Positions 5,821-12,607 of a stretch of 13,387 bases of DNA are shown in pieces. This DNA is from an uncultured Campylobacter sp. (GTDB taxonomy: Bacteria; Campylobacterota; Campylobacteria; Campylobacterales; Campylobacteraceae), in the NCBI RefSeq assembly GCF_938045535.1, contig NZ_CALIMQ010000298.1, forward strand, positions 1 through 13,387, in the 5' to 3' direction. The notes beneath the pieces were generated by a model. That model worked only from the letters and a program-made list of their open reading frames with translations. It had not been told where the DNA came from and did no database searches. A program made the position numbers and the translations under genes. Position 1 is the stretch's first letter. The number at the start of each line of letters is the position of its first letter.

Positions 5821-6930
5821 TTAGAGCAGTTCTATAAACGCTTCTAGGCGCGTTCGAATTTGCCCAACGTCCTGTTTGGAGTAGTCAGTCTCCAGACTCA
5901 TATAGCTTACTCCCGCTTCTTTGCTTGCCTCTTTGATGCGATTCGTCTCGATCGCGTAGGTGTGACAGCCACTTAGCACGACGTCGATGACACCGTCTGC
6001 TTGATATTCGCGGATAAATTCCTTGATAATATCGCCTCTGGCGTCGTTTTGATACATCACCGAACAGGGGATTTTAAGGTAGCGTTCGGCGATATTTGCG
6101 ACCAGGTCGCCCTTCGTTTGCACTTGGTTTTGATAGCCTTTGGTGCCGGAGCAGTTTTCAAAGGCCACTACGTCCGCGCCCAGCTCCTCTATCTGCTTGA
6201 TAACCTTTTCATACACGCCCCCGCTTGGACAGCCGGTGATGATGATCCGCTTTTTACGAGCTTTCGGCGGCGCCATCTCCTTTGCGGCGGCTATGTAGGC
6301 GCGTATCATTTTAAGCTTCTCCTGCTTGTCGTATATGAAATCGCTCGCAAATGAAATTTGATGAATTTCGCTGCCCGCTACCGGCATCGGATTTAGTTTG
6401 CCAAGCTCTAAAAGCTCCAACATCACCTTGCGCTCTTCGTTGTAAATTTGCACCGCATCGAGCAGCGCTTCATCGGTGATTTTCGTATCAAATTTTTGCT
6501 CTAAAACTTTACGAAATTCCCTAAGCTCGTCGGTAAAAAGCTCCAAGCTCTTGCCACCGGTCATATTCGGCAGCTGCAACACGTGGACGTCCTTATGTTT
6601 TGTCAGCAGCTCATACATCTTTTTCTTGCCGTCGCAGGTCGTTTCGCCTATGACGAGATCGCTGGCGTTCATATAGGGGCATTTTTTAGTAACTGCGTAG
6701 CCGTAGCTTGCTTTAATTAGCGGGCAAAGATTGCGCGGAAGCTCCGCGTGAGCGGCGTCTATCGGGCTCTCGTCATAGGCGCAAAGCCCAACCGGCACGG
6801 CGCCCGCGGCGTAAATGAGCTCCTTTGGCGAATAGGTGCAAAACATTCCCACTACGTGTTTGCCTTGCTCTTTTAGATCGTGCAGAGCCATTGCGTTGCG
6901 CTTTTTAAGCGCGTCAAAATCCATCTTCAT
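5821..6930 (-). CDS. Double-cubane-cluster-type 2-hydroxyacyl-CoA dehydratase family protein (YjiM/HgdB-like)
   Basis: The 369-residue protein belongs to the 2-hydroxyglutaryl-CoA dehydratase component D/BcrBC superfamily and closely resembles E. coli YjiM. Recognisable segments are GMFCTYSPKELIYAAGAVPV (28-47), LPRNLCPLIKASYGYA (64-79), KCPYMNASDLVIGETTCDG (83-101), KKMYELL, ITGCPSGG (231-238), FENCSGTKG (257-265), a CHTYAIE (322-328) and ETDYS (347-351). Cys 31, 50, 69, 84, 99, 234, 260, 289 and 322 supply possible cluster ligands. Single-subunit members of this family, including the Carboxydothermus double-cubane protein, bind an [8Fe-9S] double cubane and catalyse ATP-dependent reductions of small molecules, with no CoA substrate proven. 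Only one such subunit is present and no CoA-transferase gene is nearby, so classical amino acid fermentation is unlikely. AAAGGAG precedes the first ATG. Its ATG overlaps the activase stop as ATGA. Confidence 0.85.
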   Translation of the reverse strand: MKMDFDALKKRNAMALHDLKEQGKHVVGMFCTYSPKELIYAAGAVPVGLCAYDESPIDAAHAELPRNLCPLIKASYGYAVTKKCPYMNASDLVIGETTCDGKKKMYELLTKHKDVHVLQLPNMTGGKSLELFTDELREFRKVLEQKFDTKITDEALLDAVQIYNEERKVMLELLELGKLNPMPVAGSEIHQISFASDFIYDKQEKLKMIRAYIAAAKEMAPPKARKKRIIITGCPSGGVYEKVIKQIEELGADVVAFENCSGTKGYQNQVQTKGDLVANIAERYLKIPCSVMYQNDARGDIIKEFIREYQADGVIDVVLSGCHTYAIETNRIKEASKEAGVSYMSLETDYSKQDVGQIRTRLEAFIELL

Positions 6931-7703
6931 CTCGTCTCCTTTGAAATTTCATTTGCTTTGCGTGCGCCGATAAGCGAAGCGCCCATCGCGCCGCAGTAGA
7001 TTGCGTTTTCGTGAGTAAAAATTTCAGCCCCCAGATGCTCGCCTAGAAGCCGTTTAAAGAGCGGCACGTTGCTAAGTCCGCCGCTTAAAAAATAAATTTG
7101 ATTTTCCAGCCGTTTGATGAGAGCGGCGACCTTGTGCGCCGAGGAGTCCACGATGGCGTAGGCGATCTCGCTCGTTTCTACGCCGTTTGCGCTTAGCGAG
7201 ACGATCTCACTCTCGGCAAAAACAGTGCAGGTCGAGCTTAGTTTGATCGCGGGATTTTTGCGGGCGGTTTTGTAAATTTCGCTTAGCTCCAGCCCCAGGC
7301 GGCCCGCGCTGATCTCTAAAAATTTGCCCGTGCCCGCCGAGCACTTGTCGTTCATGATGAAGTCCGCAGGCTTGCCACCTTCTATTTTGATAGCCTTGGT
7401 GTCCTGCCCGCCTACGTCGATGACGGTGCAGTCTTTCTCAAACAAAAAGTGTGCCCCAAGCCCGTGGCAGAGGATCTCGCTCATGCTAAGCTGCGCGTAA
7501 TCCACGCTGACGCGTCCGTAGCCCGTAGCCGTCACGAAGCCCTCTGCGTAGCCTTTTTGCTCTAAGGCTTGCTTGATCTGGCGCGCGACCTTGACCGCGC
7601 TAAAGCCGCTTGGCAGCAAAAATAGCTCGCAAAATTCGCCGCGTTCGTCCATAACGGCGACCTTTGACGAGGTAGAGCCGATGTCGATACCGATAAAATG
7701 CAT
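6927..7703 (-). CDS. ATP-dependent reductase/activase of the BadF/BcrA/HgdC family (YjiL-like)
   Basis: The 258-residue ASKHA-fold ATPase would use ATP hydrolysis to push an electron from its interface [4Fe-4S] cluster into the double-cubane-type protein encoded immediately downstream. The phosphate-binding GIDIGSTSSK (5-14) and VIDVGGQDTKAI (94-105) are present. The two cluster ligands of the family are C121 in NDKCSAGTGKFLE and C159 in SSTCTVFAESE. The C-terminal FLSGGLSNVP (205-214) and YCGAMGA (236-242) are also typical. Length matches E. coli YjiL and the Carboxydothermus double-cubane reductase. It is the first gene of the cluster. The start ATG at 7703 has only a weak GGA upstream, so translation initiation may be inefficient. 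A near-perfect palindrome lies 27 bases upstream. Confidence 0.9.
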   Translation of the reverse strand: MHFIGIDIGSTSSKVAVMDERGEFCELFLLPSGFSAVKVARQIKQALEQKGYAEGFVTATGYGRVSVDYAQLSMSEILCHGLGAHFLFEKDCTVIDVGGQDTKAIKIEGGKPADFIMNDKCSAGTGKFLEISAGRLGLELSEIYKTARKNPAIKLSSTCTVFAESEIVSLSANGVETSEIAYAIVDSSAHKVAALIKRLENQIYFLSGGLSNVPLFKRLLGEHLGAEIFTHENAIYCGAMGASLIGARKANEISKETR

Positions 7704-7729
7704 AAAATTTTAAATCCGTCGAAAAATAT

Positions 7730-7744
7730 TTCTACGCCGTAGAA
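7730..7744. promoter_or_regulatory. 15-bp near-perfect palindrome upstream of the activase gene: candidate operator
   Basis: TTCTACG (7730-7736) and CGTAGAA (7738-7744) are exact reverse complements separated by one base. Such a tight dyad cannot fold into a hairpin easily but suits a dimeric regulator. It lies 27 bases upstream of the first gene of the double-cubane/NifB cluster. No clear -10 hexamer is visible beside it. The motif is not one I recognise for Fur, FNR-type or other named regulators. Confidence 0.45.
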
Positions 7745-7802
7745 CTTTGATTTGAATGTTAGTCTTTTTAAGCTTTTAGACTGCTGAAATTTAGCGTAGG
7801 CT

Positions 7803-7835
7803 TGCGGCGCGGATAAAATTTAGCTTTGCGCCGCA
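7803..7835 (-). terminator. GC-rich stem-loop after the second EamA gene
   Basis: TGCGGCGC (7803-7810) pairs perfectly with GCGCCGCA (7828-7835) over a 17-base loop. It lies 31 bases past the EamA stop codon on the minus strand, a usual place for a transcript end. No T-run follows on the minus strand, so it is not a classical intrinsic terminator. The rest of 7704-7865 is AT-rich noncoding DNA. Confidence 0.4.
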
Positions 7836-7865
7836 TTTGAATTGGTTTTAAATTTAGATTTAAAT

Positions 7866-8798
7866 TTAGCGCTCGCGGGCGATTAAAATTCCGCTTAAAA
7901 TCACCACCGCAATGCCTGCTAGCACGATCGGACCGGGCAGATGATCGCCTAGCATAATGCCGAGTGCCATGCTAAATAGGATGTCGCTGTAGCTGATCGC
8001 GGCGACGATGCCCGCTTTGCGTGAAGCGGCGTAGGCGCGCGTCATGTAAATTTGAAAGTAGATACCGCTGACGCCCAGAAGCGCCACGAGCACCCAGCCA
8101 AAAAGGCTTGGCGGGTTGAAGTAAGCAAGTCTCGCCAAATCCGCCCCGCTGAAAAGCCCTAAAATTTTAGCCTCGCTACCTTCAAGCACCCAGCCCATTA
8201 TCATCATCGTAGCACTTAGAAAGGTAGCGGATGAAACGAAAACCAGCACGATGAGGTTGGTGGCGTAGTGTTTGCGAAGCTCGCGCACGCTCGTGTATGC
8301 AAGCCCCGCGCACATGCCGCCGAAAATTCCCACCGCATCGGTTACGCTAATGCCGATGTGCGGGCGCACGACGAGTAAAATTCCGCCAAAGCCGAGCAGT
8401 ATCGCAAACCAACCGCGCGAACTTAGCTTTTCGCCTAAGAAAAACGCCGAAAATAGCGCGGTGAAAATGGGCGCCGTCTTTTGGAAGGTAAAAGCGGTGC
8501 CAAGATCGATGTGAGCGATATTGTAGAAGGTCGCTAAGATACCGCAGCTGCCGATAAAGCCGCGAAACGCAAGTAGCCATGGCTTGCCGCCCGGGCCCAG
8601 ATTTTTTACCCGCCTTAGCGAAAACAGCACGATGCCGATGCCTACGACGTTGCGGAAAAACACGATCTCGGCGCTACTCATCCGCTCCGCCATGACCTTG
8701 GCTAGCGCGCCGTTTAGCGCAAAATAAAAGCTCGCTACTAGCATATAATAAACGCCCAGATGTTTCAGCCAAAACGCGGAGTAAAATTTCTGCTTCAC
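7866..8798 (-). CDS. EamA/DMT-superfamily transporter, second of a tandem pair
   Basis: The 310-residue protein is strongly hydrophobic, with about ten membrane segments arranged as two EamA repeats (roughly 15-145 and 160-305). Typical family stretches are FFRNVVGIGIVL, AFTFQKTAPIFTALFSAFFLGEKL and a C-terminal IVAAISYSDILFSMALGIMLGD. Members export or import small metabolites such as amino acids; the substrate cannot be read from sequence. It begins with GTG at 8798, since no ATG lies in a suitable place, and AGTAGGA just upstream overlaps the stop codon of the preceding paralogue, 6 bases away. The two genes are therefore likely cotranscribed. Compared with its neighbour, the same segments occur in the same order along the whole length, which points to tandem duplication. 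Confidence 0.88.
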   Translation of the reverse strand: MKQKFYSAFWLKHLGVYYMLVASFYFALNGALAKVMAERMSSAEIVFFRNVVGIGIVLFSLRRVKNLGPGGKPWLLAFRGFIGSCGILATFYNIAHIDLGTAFTFQKTAPIFTALFSAFFLGEKLSSRGWFAILLGFGGILLVVRPHIGISVTDAVGIFGGMCAGLAYTSVRELRKHYATNLIVLVFVSSATFLSATMMIMGWVLEGSEAKILGLFSGADLARLAYFNPPSLFGWVLVALLGVSGIYFQIYMTRAYAASRKAGIVAAISYSDILFSMALGIMLGDHLPGPIVLAGIAVVILSGILIARER

Positions 8799-8804
8799 GC
8801 CGTC

Positions 8805-9710
8805 CTACTTTCGGTTCGCCACGAGCGTGCCCGCGACGATGATGAGCGCCATACCCCCAAGCGCCATGAAACCGGGCAGGGCGTCGCCTAGCAGCAGCCC
8901 AAATAGCGTCGAAAAGATGATATCTGTGTAGCTGATCGTAGCTACTATGCCCGCTTTGCGCGTCGCGGCGTAGGCCTTGGTAACGTAGGTTTGATAAAAC
9001 AGCCCCAGCAGCCCCAGAAGCACGGCAAAGAGCCAGCCCTGCGCGTTTGGAATTTTAAATTTAGAAAGCATAAAGCTCAGCGCGGGCGCGTCTATAAATT
9101 CCGCCGCGATCATAAGCGCTACGGGCATTAGCGTGCCGGCAAGAAGCGCAGAGAGGATGATAGTATCGGAGCTATAGTATTTGCGCAGCCCGCGCACGGA
9201 GGTAAGCGCCATCGCGGCGAATAATCCGCTTAAAATTCCAAAAATATCGCTCGGCTGCAAGCCAAACTGCGGCTGAATTACCAAAACGATCCCCACAAAG
9301 CCCAGGCAGACCGAGAACCAGCCCATCGCGCCGAATTTTTCGCCGAGGGTAAAATACGCGATAATCGCCGTCCAAATGGGTGCTGTTTTTTGAAAGGTGA
9401 ATGCCTCGCCGAGGCTGATGTTAGCGATGTTATAAAAAAACACCATTAGCCCCAAAATCCCGACAATGCCGCGAAACGCGAGCGTAAAAGGATGACCGCC
9501 TTTGTTTGCGAAGCGCGCCGTACGGGGACGAGCCTTGATTTTATAAAGCAGGATCAAAAGTCCGGGCAGATTGCGAAAGAGCACGACCTCAAGCGATGAA
9601 ATTTGCGCGCCCAAAAGCTTGGCAAAAACGCCCGTAAGAGAGTTGTAAAAGCACGCCATCAGCATATAATACACGCTTAGATGGTGCAGCAAGAAGTTGT
9701 TGTATTTCAT
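8805..9710 (-). CDS. EamA/DMT-superfamily transporter, first of a tandem pair
   Basis: The 301-residue inner-membrane protein has about ten hydrophobic segments in two EamA repeats. It shares with the following gene HLSVYYMLMACFYNSL near the start, LFRNLPG, AFTFQKTAPIWTAIIAYFTLGEK, FYQTYVTKAYAATRKAGIVA and SYTDIIFSTLFGLLLGD. The two encoded proteins might work separately or as a pair; most EamA proteins with ten segments act alone. The ATG at 9710 is preceded by AAAGGGA. A TATAAT hexamer 23 bases upstream gives a short leader. The gene is transcribed away from the der operon. Substrate unknown. Confidence 0.88.
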   Translation of the reverse strand: MKYNNFLLHHLSVYYMLMACFYNSLTGVFAKLLGAQISSLEVVLFRNLPGLLILLYKIKARPRTARFANKGGHPFTLAFRGIVGILGLMVFFYNIANISLGEAFTFQKTAPIWTAIIAYFTLGEKFGAMGWFSVCLGFVGIVLVIQPQFGLQPSDIFGILSGLFAAMALTSVRGLRKYYSSDTIILSALLAGTLMPVALMIAAEFIDAPALSFMLSKFKIPNAQGWLFAVLLGLLGLFYQTYVTKAYAATRKAGIVATISYTDIIFSTLFGLLLGDALPGFMALGGMALIIVAGTLVANRK

Positions 9711-9727
9711 CGCGTCCCTTTAAATTT

Positions 9728-9769
9728 GCGGAATTATACACGCATAATGATTAAATTTTAATATTCCGC
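9728..9769 (-). promoter_or_regulatory. Promoter of the EamA pair, enclosed by an inverted repeat
   Basis: On the minus strand, TATAAT (9738-9733) is a consensus -10 placed 23 bases before the first EamA ATG, and AT-rich DNA covers the -35 zone. GCGGAAT (9728-9734) and ATTCCGC (9763-9769) form a 7-bp inverted repeat that brackets this core promoter, with one arm touching the -10. This arrangement suggests control by a DNA-binding protein. The promoter call is good; the operator is inferred. Confidence 0.6.
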
Positions 9770-9846
9770 CGTTTTAATATTTCGTCGCGCCGCCTGCTTT
9801 TGCGCGTTTGGACGCGACGGCTCGATTTTGCACTTCGGCGCTTGAA

Positions 9847-9871
9847 TGCGCAAAGCAGCCAAATTTGCGCA
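9847..9871. repeat. Perfect 8-bp stem-loop in the EamA-der gap
   Basis: TGCGCAAA (9847-9854) and TTTGCGCA (9864-9871) are exact reverse complements with a 9-base spacer. A 10-bp palindrome, CGCAGCTGCG (9868-9877), overlaps its right arm. It lies in the otherwise unexplained stretch between the divergent promoters. No T-run follows on either strand. Function unknown. Confidence 0.45.
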
Positions 9872-9957
9872 GCTGCGGGCTTTTATGCTTTCGCACGGTT
9901 GCGCCCGTTTCGCGTTTCGGTTGCTAGCTTTCGCGGACAGGCTTCGGTTTTAAAATT

Positions 9958-10141
9958 TTATAAATTTACGCGTAGCTCCAGTTCTGCGTCATCCGTGGCG
10001 ATGGATCGCGCGTTTTGATGCCTTGCGTCCGTGCGGCGTCCCGCTAGTGCCGCTGCTCGCGTATGTGAGCCGCAAGCGCATCTCGTCGAATGCGTCCGTC
10101 GCGCTGATGTCTATGCGAGCTGCGGTAAAATTCCATAAAAT
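9958..10141 (-). pseudogene. Possible decayed coding remnant on the minus strand
   Basis: In the roughly 540-base gap between the EamA promoter and der, one minus-strand frame is open from 10141 to 9992 without a start codon or ribosome binding site, and reads NFTAARIDISATDAFDEM near its beginning. A second frame beginning inside it ends at 9958 with ATDDAELELRVNL and TAA. The alternation of strand-like residues looks like a secreted beta-protein C-terminus, and the end resembles the orphan peptide at 64-129. A single frameshift would join the two frames. This may be chance; no family is assigned. The rest of the gap (9770-9957 and 10142-10200) shows no convincing gene. Confidence 0.2.
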
Positions 10142-10200
10142 TTAGCGCCTAAATTTCATAAAATTTTGTCGTCCGACTTGCGCGAGCGAGCGCGTAGAAT

Positions 10201-10228
10201 TTGGCTTTAATCTATTTTTGGTTATAAT
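10201..10228 (+). promoter_or_regulatory. Promoter of the der-aroK-trpS operon
   Basis: TATAAT (10223-10228) is a consensus -10, with TTGGCT (10201-10206) 16 bases upstream as a plausible -35 and a T-rich spacer. Transcription would begin about 10235, just before the ribosome binding site at 10244. This placement also rules out the longer upstream reading of der. Confidence 0.7.
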
Positions 10229-10243
10229 CGTGCCAAAAACTAC

Positions 10244-10248
10244 AAGGA
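10244..10248 (+). promoter_or_regulatory. Ribosome binding site that fixes the GTG start of der
   Basis: AAGGA lies 5 bases before GTG at 10254. The alternative TTG at 10218 is upstream of and overlapping the -10 hexamer and lacks a Shine-Dalgarno sequence, so the GTG is preferred. Confidence 0.75.
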
Positions 10249-10253
10249 CGAAC

Positions 10254-11639
10254 GTGAAAAGTTTGATCATCATCGGGCGCCCCAACGTCGGCAAGTCGAG
10301 CCTTTTTAACTGCCTAGCGGGCGCTCGCATCGCCATCACGAGCGACGTTGCGGGCACTACGCGCGATACCAACAAAGCCGAAGCCGAAATTTTCGATCGC
10401 CGCGTGCGCGTGATCGATTCTGGCGGCCTGGACGACACCTCCGAGCTGTTTACGCGCGTGCAAGCTAAGACGCTAAGCGAAGCCAAGAGCGCGGATTTGA
10501 TAATCTTTATGACGGATGGCAAGCTGCTTCCAAGCGATGATGAGCGGCGGATATTTTTCTCGCTGCAAAGGCTTGGCAAGCCCATCGCCCTAGCGGTCAA
10601 TAAGATCGACGGCAAGCGCGACGAGGAGCGCAGCTGGGAGTTTAACGAATTCGGCGTTAAATTTTTCCCGATCTCCGTCTCGCACAACAGCGGCATCGAC
10701 GAGCTAAAAGAGTGGATCTACGGCTTTTTAGATCCTGCGCCCGCGCAGCAGGACGAGGATGAAATTTTTGATGATTTTATAGAGGGCTTTAATGACGAGG
10801 GCGAGCCGAAAGAGGGGCGCGACGAGGAATTTTACGCTAGTAAAACCATCGGCGTGGGCATCATCGGGCGGGTAAACGTCGGCAAATCAAGCCTTCTAAA
10901 CGCGCTTGTTGGCTCGCAGCGCTCGGTCGTGAGCGATTATGCGGGCACGACGATCGATCCGGTGAACGAAAGCACGGAATTTGGGGGGCGTACGCTTGAG
11001 TTTATCGATACCGCGGGCATTCGCCGTCGCGGCAAGATCGAGGGCATCGAGCGCTTCGCGCTAAATCGCACCGAAAAAATTTTACAAAGCTCCGACATCG
11101 CGCTTTTGGTGCTTGACGCAAGCGAACCGCTAAACGAGCTAGACGAGCGCATCGCGGGACTTGCGGCTAAATTTGAACTCGGGCTAATCATAATTTTAAA
11201 CAAATGGGATCTTTGCGAGCGCGATTACGACGAGTTTTGCCGCGATCTGCGCGATAGGTTTAAATTCCTTTCCTACGCACCGATCATCAGCGTCAGCGCG
11301 ACGGACAGGAAGCGGATACATAAAATTTACCCGCTCATTTTGGAGGTTTATTCAAATTTCACTCGCAAGCTCGGCACTGCAAGGATAAATGAAGCCATAG
11401 AGGGTGCGATCAAAACCCATCCGATACCTCGCGAGCGGGGCAAATCGGTTAAAATTTACTACGCCGCGCAGATCGGCTTTGCGCCGCCGAAGATCGCTCT
11501 TGTGATGAACCGCCCCGGAGCGCTACATTTTAGCTACAAGCGCTATTTGATGAACAGGCTGCGAGAGAGCTTTGCTCTTTCGGGAAGTCCGCTAGTGCTG
11601 CTGCCGCGCAAAAAAGGGGAGGGCGATGAAGAGCGGTAA
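10254..11639 (+). CDS. der: GTPase Der (EngA), 50S ribosomal subunit assembly
   Basis: The 461-residue cytoplasmic protein has the tandem GTPase architecture unique to Der. G-domain 1 has GRPNVGKSS (8-16), DSGG (55-58) in place of the common DTAG, and NKID (116-119). G-domain 2 has GRVNVGKSS (205-213), DTAG (252-255) and NKWD (316-319). A KH-like domain follows (about 375-450). The linker between the G domains is acidic (about 165-193). It binds the 50S particle during late assembly. The GTG start is set by AAGGA upstream. The stop overlaps aroK by 14 bases, and der-aroK-trpS order is the usual one in Campylobacter. A six-G run at 10983-10988 lies inside the gene but the frame is intact. Confidence 0.96.
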   Translation: MKSLIIIGRPNVGKSSLFNCLAGARIAITSDVAGTTRDTNKAEAEIFDRRVRVIDSGGLDDTSELFTRVQAKTLSEAKSADLIIFMTDGKLLPSDDERRIFFSLQRLGKPIALAVNKIDGKRDEERSWEFNEFGVKFFPISVSHNSGIDELKEWIYGFLDPAPAQQDEDEIFDDFIEGFNDEGEPKEGRDEEFYASKTIGVGIIGRVNVGKSSLLNALVGSQRSVVSDYAGTTIDPVNESTEFGGRTLEFIDTAGIRRRGKIEGIERFALNRTEKILQSSDIALLVLDASEPLNELDERIAGLAAKFELGLIIILNKWDLCERDYDEFCRDLRDRFKFLSYAPIISVSATDRKRIHKIYPLILEVYSNFTRKLGTARINEAIEGAIKTHPIPRERGKSVKIYYAAQIGFAPPKIALVMNRPGALHFSYKRYLMNRLRESFALSGSPLVLLPRKKGEGDEER

Positions 11640-12597
11640 CATCGTGCTCATCGGCTTTATGGGGGTCGGCAAGGGCACGGTAGCGCGGGCGCTGGCTGCG
11701 CAAAGCGGGATGTTTGCGCTTGATTGCGACGATATGATTGAAAGCTACGCCAATAAAAAGATCGGGCAAATTTTTAAAGAGCAGGGCGAGCAGAGCTTTA
11801 GAAAGATGGAAGAGAGCCTTGCGAAATTTTTAGAAAAGTCCGTCCGCTGCGCCGTGATCTCCACCGGCGGCGGCTTTTACGCCGTGAAAAATTTAAACAA
11901 AATCGGCACCGTCGTGTATCTGAAATCAAGCTTTGAGGGAATCATCGAGCGCTTAAAAAATAGCGAAAACGCGGAGAAGAAATTTGCAAAGCGCCCGCTG
12001 TTAGCGGATCTGCAAAAGGCCGCGGCGCTGCATGCCGAAAGAGACGGGGCGTATGAAAAAAAGGCCGACATCGTAATCAACGTCGAAAATAAAAGCGTAA
12101 AAAAGATCGTAAAAGAAATTTGCTCCGCCTGCGATGGGCTAAATTTAAAGGGGAAAAAGATGTCTAAGCAGAAGTGCTCTGGCGGCGGCAAAAATTCCGA
12201 GCCGCACGGCAAAGAGGGTAAAAACGATAAACTTAAAAAGAAAGAGGCGCTAAAGCAGAAGCTGCATGAGCTACTGGAGGGCTTAGAACGCGAGGAAATT
12301 CCAAAGCGGGTGATTGCGTGGCACTTCGATCTTTACGAGCCTTATGCGCTACAGCTAGCGGGATCGAGCAGTTATGACGCGGATGACGACGACTGGGCGT
12401 GCGAGGACGAGGATGAGTTTTATCCCGAATATTCACGCTTGCAGCTTGAATTTTTAAATGAGCTTTCGTGGCGGCAGGTTTTAAAACTGCTCGTGCAGGC
12501 TCTGCGCGAGCTGCGAGAGCAGATGCCTAGCGCTAAAATTTTTAAGTGCAAGCACATCGCCGTGGGTTTTGTGGACGGCGATCTGATTTTGATTTAA
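11626..12597 (+). CDS. aroK: Shikimate kinase with unrecognised C-terminal extension of about 145 residues
   Basis: Residues 1 to about 170 are a complete shikimate kinase, which phosphorylates shikimate in chorismate synthesis. It shows the Walker A GFMGVGKGT (10-18), the DCDD metal/shikimate region (33-36), R59, STGGG (79-83), the lid KRPLL (122-126) and ERDGAYEKKADIVI (138-151). Typical AroK ends there. Here the frame continues to 323 residues. The extension starts with a Lys/Gly-rich linker, then a charged helix (KKKEALKQKLHELLEGL), an acidic stretch (YDADDDDWACEDEDEF), a long amphipathic helix and a C-terminal KHIAVGFVDGDLILI. I do not recognise this part. It has its own ribosome binding site and ATG at 12160 in frame, so it may be a fused domain or a separate nested protein. 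The start ATG at 11626 follows GGGGAGGG and lies inside the end of der. Confidence 0.9.
   Translation: MKSGNIVLIGFMGVGKGTVARALAAQSGMFALDCDDMIESYANKKIGQIFKEQGEQSFRKMEESLAKFLEKSVRCAVISTGGGFYAVKNLNKIGTVVYLKSSFEGIIERLKNSENAEKKFAKRPLLADLQKAAALHAERDGAYEKKADIVINVENKSVKKIVKEICSACDGLNLKGKKMSKQKCSGGGKNSEPHGKEGKNDKLKKKEALKQKLHELLEGLEREEIPKRVIAWHFDLYEPYALQLAGSSSYDADDDDWACEDEDEFYPEYSRLQLEFLNELSWRQVLKLLVQALRELREQMPSAKIFKCKHIAVGFVDGDLILI
12147..12162 (+). promoter_or_regulatory. In-frame internal ribosome binding site and ATG within the aroK frame
   Basis: AAAGGGG (12147-12153) is followed 6 bases later by ATG (12160-12162), codon 179 of the aroK frame, just after the kinase domain ends. Initiation here would yield a 145-residue protein beginning MSKQKCSGGGK. 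The signal is as good as those of the confirmed genes in this operon. Confidence 0.55.
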
Positions 12598-12607
12598 AGG
12601 AGCAACG

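Noticed and set aside
3293..7703. Nitrogen fixation locus
   Set aside because: A NifB-like protein is present, but no nitrogenase structural or NifEN scaffold gene is visible; the ATPase and its partner belong to the BadF/YjiM families, not NifH/NifDK.
5821..7703. Classical 2-hydroxyglutaryl-CoA dehydratase or benzoyl-CoA reductase system
   Set aside because: Only one dehydratase-type subunit is present, and there is no CoA transferase or acyl-CoA enzyme nearby; segments match the single-subunit YjiM type.
9800..10018. 72-codon plus-strand ORF in the EamA-der gap
   Set aside because: Arg/Ala/Ser-rich composition without a family pattern, no ribosome binding site, and it runs over stem-loops; more likely a chance ORF in GC-rich noncoding DNA.
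10142..10696. 184-codon minus-strand ORF antisense to der
   Set aside because: It is the Ser/Leu/Arg-rich shadow of the conserved first G domain of der and covers the der promoter.
10983..10988. Six-G run as a Campylobacter phase-variation tract
   Set aside because: Contingency tracts are usually longer and sit in surface-structure genes; this one is inside der, which is intact and expected to be essential.
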